A stretch of DNA of 5,047 nucleotides, from NCBI RefSeq assembly GCF_014653275.1, contig NZ_BNAL01000063.1:1-5047 (forward strand). The letters are read 5' to 3'. Within the stretch, counting starts at the first letter, position 1, and every line of letters begins with the position of its first letter. A program made the translations under genes and the position numbers. The DNA comes from Deinococcus piscis (GTDB taxonomy: Bacteria > Deinococcota > Deinococci > Deinococcales > Deinococcaceae). The notes under the pieces are model-generated. The model saw nothing but the letters and a program-made list of their open reading frames with translations. It was not told the DNA's origin and did no database searches. This document shows, piece after piece, positions 1-5,010 of this stretch.

Positions 1-66
1 TCCATCTTGGTGTCACTCCGTAGCCGGATACAGGGGGCAATCCCATGTTCGCTCAGGAACGTAAAC
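1..66 (-). other. Flank beyond the IS4-type element, coding frame uncertain
   Basis: Two minus-strand readings compete. In the frame that continues the kinase across the excised IS, the sequence reads VYVPERTWDCPLYPATE and stops at 15-13. In the next frame it is open to the window edge and includes LSEHGIAPCIRLR, which looks like natural protein and faintly resembles a stretch in some IS5-type transposases. The shared TAAAC at both IS ends suggests this flank was contiguous with the kinase remnant before insertion. Sixty-six bases are too few to decide. Confidence 0.3.
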
Positions 67-82
67 CTCATAAGTTGCACCT
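67..82 (+). repeat. Left terminal inverted repeat of the IS4-type element
   Basis: CTCATAAGTTGCACCT matches the inverted copy at 1202-1217 at 14 of 16 positions. It contains the transposase stop codon. TAAAC directly outside it (62-66) is the left copy of the target duplication. Confidence 0.8.
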
Positions 83-1156
83 TGCATAGCTGAGCGAATA
101 GCCGTGCTGGAGAAGAAATTCTCGTTCTTTTTGGATCAGGTTGAGAAGGTGGTTCAGCCTAATCTCTGGGAACAGGGTATACAGGGCCAGGCGTGCTGCC
201 TCTTTCAAGGTCATCCCTTCTGAGCGATGCAGCATGGTCAGGGTGAAGGCCAGGAAGACCATCAGAATCCAGCGGTCCAGACCCCTGGCAGTTCGCAGCG
301 CGAACTGCGCCAACCCAAACTGGTGCTTACCTTCCTTAAAGAAGGATTCCACCCCCCAGCGATGCGCACCCTCAGCAACGATCTCGTCCCCCTCCAGCAG
401 TTCAGACGACACCGCGAAGAATTCACGGTCCCCACGATCTACTCTCCCCAGAGACAGCGTTTCCAGGGGCCAGTTGGCAAGGTTGACATACCCTGCATGG
501 GGACAGTCCGCCACCGTCACCCGCCCAGGATGGTCCGTGCGCCGGTTGCTCCTCACACCCACCACGAACTCGAAATCGAGGTGCCGCACGCCTTCCAGAA
601 AGACAGCGGATTCGAATCCACTGTCTGCCAGTACGCAGACCTGAAAGCGCTTCCCGACGAAGTCCGGCACCTCTTCCAGTAGGTCGAGCGCCAGAGTGAC
701 GGGCGTGCTGGTGTGCTTGCCCTGGTACACCCGGTAGGAAATGGGGAACTTCAGTTCCCCATACTCGGCAAACAGGACGACCAGGTGGATGCCATGTCTA
801 CCGTTGTACACACTGACAAAGGGCAACTGGGTCCCCACCTTTTCCACCGTGGTCAGGTCCACACTGAGACGCAGACGAGGTCTGCGTTTGTGACGAGCTG
901 CCTCCAACAGGATGCGCCATTGGGTGTCCTGCATCTCTTCCCAGCAACGGTCTGAATCCCAGTCGTAGATGTTGAAGAAACGGCTGAGTGCACTGGGGCT
1001 GACTCCCTCTGCCTGGCTGAACTTGGTCTTCTGACCTGGACTGTGGAAGAGGTGCAGCGAAGCCTCCAGGCTTCGCCGTTGGTACAGCGTCTCTGGAATG
1101 TCCAGAATCCGCTGTGCGAGAACATGGGCGCGCTCCCCTGAAACCTGTTTGTACAC
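68..1156 (-). CDS. IS4-like DDE transposase, intact
   Basis: This 362-residue protein would cut and join the ends of its own element through an RNase H-fold DDE active site. The likely catalytic residues are D100 (in [10 protein letters not shown]), D178 (in LADSGFES) and E270 (in [13 protein letters not shown]). R266-(3)-E270-(6)-K277 fits the R, E and K of the IS4 YREK signature; the expected Tyr is replaced by Gly263. Length and spacing are normal for the family and there is no internal stop, so it may be active. The start is GTG at 1156-1154; a stop codon lies four codons upstream in the same frame, and GGAAG a few bases before the GTG is the only ribosome-site candidate. The TGA stop (70-68) lies inside the terminal inverted repeat, so the reading frame uses the element to its last bases. 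IS701-like membership is the main alternative. Confidence 0.88.
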   Translation of the reverse strand: MYKQVSGERAHVLAQRILDIPETLYQRRSLEASLHLFHSPGQKTKFSQAEGVSPSALSRFFNIYDWDSDRCWEEMQDTQWRILLEAARHKRRPRLRLSVDLTTVEKVGTQLPFVSVYNGRHGIHLVVLFAEYGELKFPISYRVYQGKHTSTPVTLALDLLEEVPDFVGKRFQVCVLADSGFESAVFLEGVRHLDFEFVVGVRSNRRTDHPGRVTVADCPHAGYVNLANWPLETLSLGRVDRGDREFFAVSSELLEGDEIVAEGAHRWGVESFFKEGKHQFGLAQFALRTARGLDRWILMVFLAFTLTMLHRSEGMTLKEAARLALYTLFPEIRLNHLLNLIQKEREFLLQHGYSLSYARCNL

Positions 1157-1176
1157 ACTTCCAGATTTTCAGCTCT

Positions 1177-1196
1177 GGGAGCGCTTTTTGGCTCCC
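1177..1196 (-). promoter_or_regulatory. Stem-loop in the transposase leader
   Basis: GGGAGC at 1177-1182 and GCTCCC at 1191-1196 form a 6-bp perfect stem with an 8-base loop rich in T (A on the transposase strand). It lies between the end of the element and the GTG start, about 20 bases before the start. Hairpins in this position in other IS hide the transposase start site in transcripts entering from outside, so insulation against read-through from the kinase operon is a reasonable inference. It lacks the U-tract of a standard terminator. Confidence 0.5.
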
Positions 1197-1201
1197 TGTT
1201 C

Positions 1202-1217
1202 AGGTGCAAGTTCTGAG
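1202..1217 (-). repeat. Right terminal inverted repeat of the IS4-type element
   Basis: On the plus strand this reads AGGTGCAAGTTCTGAG. After one further base, TAAACC at 1219-1224 repeats the sequence found at 62-67. Both repeats contain TTGCAC, a -35-like hexamer; the right copy points into the transposase gene, but I see no good -10 partner. Confidence 0.8.
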
Positions 1218-1218
1218 A

Positions 1219-1680
1219 TAAACCATAGGGGTACGCCGCTTTGAAAACTCGCTGAACATATGCGCTTCAAGGCGCTTGTTGACCGGGTGCGCCACCTCAA
1301 CATGCACAGGGTTGCCCTCGTCATAGGTCCTCTTGATGCGCTGGCCTGCCTGCGGGTGGGGCTGGCCGCCCTTCGTGGGGTGCGAATCGGGAGAGTGGCT
1401 GGGGTATTTGAAATCGTGCTCACCGGTTGCCAAGTGCTCGAGGGCGTCCACATCCACATGCATGTGGACACCGTGGTTGAGGTAGTGCGCTTTAAGGTAG
1501 TGGCTCTTGCCGGACCCCGGCAAGTCGATCATGATGCTGGCGCTGCCGCGGGGGACATGCATACCCAAGTGGTTTTCCATGTGGCTCAGGCGGGCGTCAT
1601 GCTCATCAATGTGGCGCTGCAGGGCATCGTGGGCGCTCTCGCCTGATGCCTTGCTCAACTTGGGCTCAGGCGGGCGTCAT
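1219..1680 (-). pseudogene. P-loop (zeta-toxin-like) kinase remnant, broken at both ends
   Basis: The open frame runs from TTG at 1658 to a stop inside the IS (1200), giving 152 residues; the last five come from the element. Residues 42-52 are a Walker A loop (IMIDLPGSGKS, K51/S52), followed by VDVDALEHL at 68-76, an Asp-bearing segment in the place where zeta toxins and related small-molecule kinases hold a substrate-binding acid. The protein is rich in His. The N-terminal end is not natural: TTG has no good ribosome site and the same frame continues upstream as protein-like sequence (RPPEPKLS) until a stop at the junction near 1680. At the other end the IS4-type element interrupts it after Y147. 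Removing the IS and one target copy adds VPERTWDCPLYPATE and a stop at 15-13, 162 residues in all. Zeta toxins phosphorylate UDP-N-acetylglucosamine, but the true substrate and whether this was a toxin or part of a phage protein cannot be told. No antitoxin gene is visible. Confidence 0.6.
1583..1601. repeat. 19-bp direct repeat, copy inside the kinase gene
   Basis: GGCTCAGGCGGGCGTCATG is identical to 1663-1681, exactly 80 bases away. On the minus strand this copy encodes HDARLSH in the kinase frame, so it is probably the original copy. Confidence 0.9.
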
Positions 1681-1681
1681 G
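1663..1681. repeat. 19-bp direct repeat, copy at the VOC2/kinase junction
   Basis: This is a perfect second copy of 1583-1601. It lies exactly where the second VOC reading frame loses its family resemblance and the kinase frame becomes open, and it supplies the TGA that ends the VOC fragment. Confidence 0.9.
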
Positions 1682-1716
1682 TCCGCAACTGTCAGGCTCA
1701 GATAGTTCAATTTCAT
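1666..1716 (-). pseudogene. 5' stub of a second VOC-family gene
   Basis: ATG at 1716-1714 overlaps the stop of the VOC gene before it as ATGA, the usual arrangement for translational coupling. AGGGAG 7 bases upstream is a good ribosome site. The peptide is MKLNYLSLTVADM followed by TPA and a stop. The first 13 residues match the typical first beta strand of VOC-fold proteins (M-K-x-N-Y-x-x-L-T-V-x-D), so I infer a second glyoxalase-like gene whose remainder has been lost. From the 19-bp repeat on, the sequence no longer belongs to it. The assignment rests on few residues, but the overlap and ribosome site support a real start. Confidence 0.6.
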
Positions 1717-2078
1717 GTTTCTCCCTGCCAGAAGCCCAGCCAGTGACCGTCCGGAGTGGCTAGCGTAAAAGTCGCGCCGAACGGCATGTCGTGAATCGGC
1801 TCAACAATCTGGGCACCTCCTTCGACCACCTGGGCGTAGTAGGTCTGGAGATCCGGGACCGTGAAGAAGATGGTCACACCTTGTCCAAGTGGAGACTGAA
1901 CGTCCAGGTTTTCGCGGAGTGCTAAACCTGCCCCATTCTCGGAGACGAACGCATTAGCTCCAGGGCGCTCCTCTGTGGGAGTAAATCTTAAAACGTCCAC
2001 CAGAAACGCTTTGGCGCGGGGGTAGTCGGGGGTATGCAGGGTAACGAAACTCAGGTTGGTCGGAAGTGATTGAGTCAT
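1713..2078 (-). CDS. VOC-family protein (glyoxalase/bleomycin-resistance/dioxygenase fold)
   Basis: This 121-residue protein has the length of a single VOC domain, two beta-alpha-beta-beta-beta modules that usually pair into a dimer. Module 1 starts at about residues 8-32 (LSFVTLHTPDYPRAKAFL, then VLRF); module 2 starts near GVTIFFTVPDLQTYYAQV (68-85) and ends with ATPDGHWLGFWQ at 107-118, the typical closing DPxG-x-x-GFWQ-like strand. No signal peptide or membrane segment, so cytoplasmic. Members bind a divalent metal and act as lyases, dioxygenases or drug-binding resistance proteins; I cannot choose among these, and the metal ligands are not certain here. The start is firm: ATG with AGGAGG at 2092-2087, 8 bases away. 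It follows the WYL regulator by 45 bp and overlaps a second VOC start by ATGA, implying a shared transcript. It is the only apparently intact non-IS gene here. Confidence 0.88.
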   Translation of the reverse strand: MTQSLPTNLSFVTLHTPDYPRAKAFLVDVLRFTPTEERPGANAFVSENGAGLALRENLDVQSPLGQGVTIFFTVPDLQTYYAQVVEGGAQIVEPIHDMPFGATFTLATPDGHWLGFWQGET

Positions 2079-2086
2079 AGGTTGTT

Positions 2087-2092
2087 CCTCCT
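2087..2092 (-). promoter_or_regulatory. Ribosome binding site of the VOC gene
   Basis: AGGAGG on the minus strand, 8 bases before the ATG at 2078, is a perfect Shine-Dalgarno core and fixes this start. Confidence 0.8.
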
Positions 2093-2123
2093 GAGTCCAG
2101 CCTGCTCCCCAGCAGTGACAGCC

Positions 2124-2281
2124 CTATGTCAGGAGGATCTTCTGCGCTTCCTCGTGGATCAGTTCCCGAAGTACTGGTGGTTCCTGGATCCGCACTCCGG
2201 CTCCCCAGGACATAACCCACGGCAGGATGTCACGGACATCTCGGACCAGCAGGATCACTTCAGTTCCACCTGGTTTGGGCC
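2124..2281 (-). pseudogene. C-terminal part of a WYL-domain regulator, cut off by the IS3 element
   Basis: The native reading starts with PKPGGTEVILLV (from 2279) and ends at the TAG at 2126-2124, giving 51 codons. It carries the typical WYL C-terminal extension: a short strand, DILPWVMSWGAGV, then EPPVLRELIHEEA and a final helix. The in-frame ATG further upstream at 2321 lies inside the IS3 element and is not the gene's start. Together with the part at 3525-4298, removal of the IS restores one open frame of about 309 residues, the normal size for a YafY/WYL regulator. This piece alone lacks the DNA-binding and WYL domains and has no ribosome site, so it is unlikely to make a functional product. 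Confidence 0.87.
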
Positions 2282-2316
2282 TACCTCGATTCTGCATACC
2301 TGAAGAAACGCCACAA
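2282..2316 (+). repeat. Left imperfect inverted repeat of the IS3 element
   Basis: The blocks CCTCG (2284-2288), CATAC (2295-2299), ACGCC (2308-2312) and CAA (2314-2316) recur in the same spacing at the right end. It starts with TA instead of the usual TG. Confidence 0.72.
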
Positions 2317-2333
2317 TCCAAGCGAGGTGGCAG

Positions 2334-2630
2334 ATGGGAGAGCGGGTCAAGTACAGCAGGGAATTCAAATTGGAAGCCATCCGGCTGGCCAGCGAGCCGG
2401 ATCAGTCAGTTCCCAAGGTCGCACGCGACCTCGGGATCAGCGATTCGAGCCTCTATGGCTGGATCCGCCAGGAGAAAAAAGCCGGAGAGCGGGCTTTTCC
2501 CGGGAAGGGCAAACAGAACCTGACCGAAGAGCAGGCCGAGATCAAACGGTTGAGGCGTGAACTGGAAATCGCGCGTCAGGAACGTGATGTCCTAAAAAAA
2601 GCAGTGGCCTTCTTCGCCAAGGAAAACTGA
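2334..2630 (+). CDS. IS3-family OrfA (HTH DNA-binding subunit)
   Basis: OrfA has 98 residues, normal for the family. Residues 6-45 form an HTH_Tnp_1-type helix-turn-helix (YSREFKLEAIRL, then VPKVARDLGISDSSLYGWIR), which binds the element's ends. Residues 63-93 form a leucine-zipper coiled coil (EEQAEIKRLRRELEIARQE onward) used for multimerisation. The ATG at 2334 follows GAGGTGG at 2324-2330 at a close but workable spacing. OrfA overlaps the frame of orfB through a -1 slippage site, so OrfA alone would be the repressor or partner form and OrfAB the transposase. The frame is intact. Confidence 0.9.
   Translation: MGERVKYSREFKLEAIRLASEPDQSVPKVARDLGISDSSLYGWIRQEKKAGERAFPGKGKQNLTEEQAEIKRLRRELEIARQERDVLKKAVAFFAKEN
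2594..2600 (+). promoter_or_regulatory. Programmed -1 frameshift site joining OrfA and OrfB
   Basis: Seven consecutive A bases followed by G sit across the orfA codons CTA AAA AAA G. Shifting back one base at codon 89 continues with no stop (SSGLLRQGKLS) straight into orfB, giving a fusion of about 388 residues. IS3 elements typically make their transposase this way. Confidence 0.78.
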
Positions 2631-2632
2631 GC

Positions 2633-3499
2633 GTGTTCGAGTTCATCGAAGCGCATCGAGGCGAGTTCTATCTGGACGTGATGTGCCGGATGCTCGGCGT
2701 AACCAGGGCGGGTTACTTCTCATGGCGAGGACGGCCGATCAGCAAAAGGAAAACCGTGGATGAGCAGCTCGGTGAAGAGATCGAAGCCATTCATGGGCAA
2801 AGCAAGGGACGCTACGGCGTCCCTCGGATCCACGCGGAACTGAAAGCCAGAGGTTTTTTGTGTTCCCGACGTCGTGTGGCACGCTTGATGCGCGAACTGG
2901 GCCTGCGAGGGAAGAGCCGCAGGAAGTACAAGGTCACGACCAAGGCCGCACCTGGACGCCAGCCTGTCCCTGACCTGGTGGGCCGGAGGTTTCAAGTTCA
3001 GAAGCCGAATACGGTCTGGGCTGGCGATATTTCGTATTTGCCGACCAAAGAAGGATGGTTGTATCTGGCCGTGATGATGGATTTGCATTCGCGGAGAGTA
3101 GTGGGATGGGCCATGGGAGAGCGCTTGACCACCGATCTACCCCTGGCAGCCCTTCAGATGGGCGTTGACCGGCGGCAACCGCCGCCGGGGTTGATTCACC
3201 ATAGCGACAGGGGAAGTCAGTACAGCAGTCATCTGTATCAGCAGACACTGGCGGAGCAGAACATCCGGGGCAGCATGGGGAGGAAAGGGGATTGTTTCGA
3301 TAACGCCGTCGTAGAAAGCTTTTTCTCGACCCTGAAGCGTGAGTTGCTTTTGGGCCAAGTCTTTGAGTCTCGCCAGGAGGCGAGAACGCAGGTTTTTGAG
3401 TTTATTGAGGTGTTTTACAACCGTCAGCGGAGACACTCAACGCTGGGATACCGAAGTCCGTTAGAATTCGAGCAGATCAATCAAGGTGTTGCGGCGTAA
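2633..3499 (+). CDS. IS3-family OrfB (DDE transposase catalytic part)
   Basis: OrfB has 288 residues, a usual length. An N-terminal HTH_21-like segment (about 42-100, with GRYGVPRIHAEL) is followed by an rve integrase core. The active site is complete: D132 (WAGDISYLPT), D192 (HHSDRGSQY) and E228 (NAVVESFFSTLK), with exactly 35 residues between the second Asp and Glu, the DD(35)E spacing of IS3. The C-terminus has YNRQRRHSTLGYRSPLEFE, a family hallmark. It most likely acts as the OrfAB fusion; the listed GTG start, two bases after the orfA stop, may or may not be used independently. No frameshift or stop is seen, so the element may still be mobile, though its ends are divergent. Confidence 0.92.
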   Translation: MFEFIEAHRGEFYLDVMCRMLGVTRAGYFSWRGRPISKRKTVDEQLGEEIEAIHGQSKGRYGVPRIHAELKARGFLCSRRRVARLMRELGLRGKSRRKYKVTTKAAPGRQPVPDLVGRRFQVQKPNTVWAGDISYLPTKEGWLYLAVMMDLHSRRVVGWAMGERLTTDLPLAALQMGVDRRQPPPGLIHHSDRGSQYSSHLYQQTLAEQNIRGSMGRKGDCFDNAVVESFFSTLKRELLLGQVFESRQEARTQVFEFIEVFYNRQRRHSTLGYRSPLEFEQINQGVAA

Positions 3500-3523
3500 C
3501 TGAAAGTATGTTTTACCGAGGCA
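3489..3523 (-). repeat. Right imperfect inverted repeat of the IS3 element
   Basis: Read on the minus strand from 3523 it begins TGCCTCGG and matches the left repeat at 23 of 35 positions. The last codons and stop of orfB (3497-3499) lie inside it. Confidence 0.72.
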
Positions 3524-4298
3524 ACCCCAGTTCGACATGCACCTCCGTTTGAAAGTAGCTGGGCCGCTCTAGCAGGAGGGGATAGAGTTCTGGAGCGAAC
3601 AGCAGCTTGACCGTCTGATTCCGGCGAGCGTCATCAGCAGCGGAATGGAAGGTCCAGTCGGGAGAGACCTCAAAGGTCTGTTTAGTGACTTGGAGACCTC
3701 CGATCCTGCCCAGACGGAAGGTACGTAACGCATTCCTGAGTGGATCAAAGGCACCAAGGAGCCAGACTCCATAGAGATGAACCAGTCGCAGCGGGTAGAC
3801 CTCACGGGTCATGACATCCTCGCCCGGTTTACGGTATTCGAAACGGACCACAAGATGACCGAGAATCGCCCCCCGCAGTGCTGGCAAACATTTCAGATCC
3901 GGTTCGCTCGGAGCGGCAATCACTTTAAGCGCTTCTCGTAACCGCCTTACTTCCGTCTGTTGGCTCTCCGGCAGCGCCGCAGACAATTTCTGGACGGCGG
4001 CAGATGCGGCCTGGGCATACTCACCGTCAACCGCTCCTGAAATGGCATCTGCGCCCAACATCAAAAGTAGTGCTTCAGGCGCTGTGAACTGGAGAGGGGG
4101 GAGAAAATAGCCGTCCATCAAACGGTAACCTTTACCTGCAAGGCTGACGACTGGAACGCCAGATTCATTGAGAGCAGCGATATCGCGGTAAACGGTTCGC
4201 ACGCTGACCTGAAAGGTCTCAGCGAGATATTCAGCCCGCGTCCAACTGTCGCCACGCAATTCCAGCAGCAGGGCAAATAGACGGTCGGTGCGGTTCAT
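3513..4298 (-). pseudogene. N-terminal part of a WYL-domain HTH regulator, truncated by the IS3 element
   Basis: The frame codes 261 residues; 258 are native and the last three (LPR) plus the stop are read from the IS3 end. Residues 1-60 are a DeoR/HTH_11-type winged helix (RAEYLAETFQVSVRTVYRDI, the recognition helix ending in VYRDIAALN), followed by the wing and linker AGKGYRLMDGYFLPPLQFT. The WYL domain spans about 120-258, with RFEYRKPGED and the variant core YGVWLLGAFD in place of the GWYLVAYD type. WYL domains bind small ligands or nucleic acid and switch HTH regulators. The missing C-terminal strand and helix are at 2127-2279. The ATG at 4298 lacks a clear ribosome site; the start was chosen because the HTH begins directly after it. 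Without its end the product is probably unstable or deregulated, though the DNA-binding part is whole and a truncated repressor is possible. Confidence 0.87.
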
Positions 4299-4341
4299 GA
4301 ATGTAGTCTGGCATGGCCATTAGAACTTGCGAGAGAACTAG
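4299..4341 (-). other. Short leader of the WYL regulator, cut by the IS701-like element
   Basis: Only 43 bases separate the regulator's ATG from the inferred element end. TCTAAT and TACATT on the minus strand are possible -10 hexamers, but no paired -35 stands out. CTAG at 4338-4341 fits the YTAR target of IS701-type elements. Confidence 0.35.
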
Positions 4342-4368
4342 CTGTACTTTGGGCAATATACAGGGACA

Positions 4369-4412
4369 CTGTTCAGGCCGGCATCTGCGATGCCGGCCTT
4401 CTTGCTGAACAG
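4369..4412 (+). repeat. Long hairpin ahead of the IS701-like transposase
   Basis: AGGCCGGCATC (4375-4385) and GATGCCGGCCT (4389-4399) form a perfect 11-bp stem with a TGC loop. An outer stem CTGTTC (4369-4374) with GAACAG (4407-4412) extends it to 17 bp, with a 7-base bulge on one side. It ends five bases before the preferred transposase start and may block ribosomes or read-through transcripts. It lacks a terminal T-run. Confidence 0.72.
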
Positions 4413-4416
4413 AAAA

Positions 4417-5010
4417 ATGCCCCCCTGGACACGACATTTCCCGAGTTGGTTTTCACCCTTCCAGCGCTGCTTTCATCATCTCGCCCAGCGCAATAAAGCA
4501 GCTCAGTACGTGCAGGGGTTATGTAGCACAGCCAAACGGAGAAGCATGCAGCCACTGGCAGACCTCGTCGCCCCAGGTGAATACGACCGATTCCAGCACT
4601 TCATTACCGATAGCCCCTGGAAAAACCAGGGGTTAGAACAGCTTCTGGCTGAAAGGGCACAAGAATTGCTCGGTGGTCAGGACGCAGTCCTGACCATTGA
4701 CGATACCTGTCTTACCAAGTATGGATCGAAATCTGTTGGTGTAGGGCGTCAATATTCCGGCCAGGAAGGGAAAATCACCAACTGCCAGTGCCTTGTTTCA
4801 TTGACGCTGGCTCGTAACGAGATCCCGATCCCCCTCCGCCTGAAGCTCTTTTTGCCGCGCGAATGGTCGAACAATCAGGAACGTTGTTTGAAGGCAGGTG
4901 TTCCACCGGAACACCTGTGCACCTCAAGCAAATGGGAGATTGCACTCAGAGCGCTGGATAATGTGAACGGTACTGTCCAAGGTAGTGGCTGTACCAACGT
5001 GATCTACTGA
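4417..5010 (+). pseudogene. IS701-like DDE transposase, N-terminal part ending at an in-frame TGA
   Basis: From ATG 4417 the frame codes 197 residues; full-length relatives have roughly 400. MPPWTRHFPSWFSPFQ matches the usual start of the family, so I prefer this ATG to the one at 4390, which lies in the hairpin stem. Numbered from it, the DDE_5-type core shows VLTIDDTCLTKYGSKSVGVG at 91-110 with the first catalytic Asp (D95 or D96), then RQYSGQEGKITNCQ and IPLRLKLFLPREW, all standard. A TGA at 5008-5010 interrupts, yet the same frame continues as QDAGVPSLSK, where DAG (5014-5022) resembles the family's second catalytic Asp motif DAGYG. It is therefore a nonsense-mutated or otherwise degenerate copy, and the DAG tail is not perfect either. 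The rest lies beyond the window. Confidence 0.78.

Larger units (their letters stand above)
68..1218 (-). mobile_element. Complete IS4-type insertion sequence, about 1.15 kb
   Basis: The element is bounded by imperfect 16-bp inverted repeats, CTCATAAGTTGCACCT at 67-82 and the complement of CTCAGAACTTGCACCT at 1202-1217, with 14 of 16 positions matching. TAAACC occurs at both 62-67 and 1219-1224, so a 5-6 bp target duplication is likely; the exact terminal base is uncertain by one or two positions because the repeat and duplication overlap. One minus-strand transposase gene fills almost the whole element. The insertion lies inside a P-loop kinase gene that runs in the same direction. The family assignment rests on the transposase signature. 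The short duplication is below the 8-13 bp usual for IS4 members, so a related family cannot be excluded. Confidence 0.82.
2282..3523 (+). mobile_element. IS3-family insertion sequence, about 1,242 bp
   Basis: The element carries overlapping-frame orfA and orfB, as usual for IS3. I placed its ends by aligning the two flanks: 2282-2316 against the complement of 3489-3523 match at 23 of 35 positions without gaps, including CCTCG, CATAC, ACGCC and CAA blocks. The right end begins with TG as expected for IS3; the left begins with TA. The flanking triplets are GCC (2279-2281) and ACC (3524-3526), an imperfect 3-bp duplication. With these ends, the interrupted regulator is restored exactly in frame, which supports the placement independently. 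The element is inserted opposite to the host gene. Confidence 0.83.

Noticed and set aside
141..955. Three plus-strand open frames of 80-167 codons
   Set aside because: They lie opposite the IS4-type transposase, overlap each other, and show no recognisable domain.
1169..1471. Minus-strand frame overlapping the kinase, ending in the IS
   Set aside because: It is the kinase sequence read one base off; Ser/Thr/Arg-rich with no motif.
1260..1646. Plus-strand open frame of 128 codons opposite the kinase remnant
   Set aside because: Its complement has the Walker A loop and coherent composition; the plus reading is a mirror frame with repetitive Val/His content.
2124..2321. A free-standing 65-residue protein
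   Set aside because: Its first residues are read from the IS3 end; the rest is the C-terminus of the split regulator.
2227..2523. Plus-strand frame with GLGLPRF near the IS3 left end, echoing ELGLPR at the regulator break
   Set aside because: The similarity follows from the inverted repeat ends of the IS and is not a duplicated protein segment.
2720..3436. Minus-strand frames of 99-122 codons inside the IS3 element
   Set aside because: They are mirror frames of orfB, which has a complete DDE site.
4390..4416. Upstream ATG adding nine residues to the IS701-like transposase
   Set aside because: It lies in the hairpin stem, and family resemblance begins at the second ATG.
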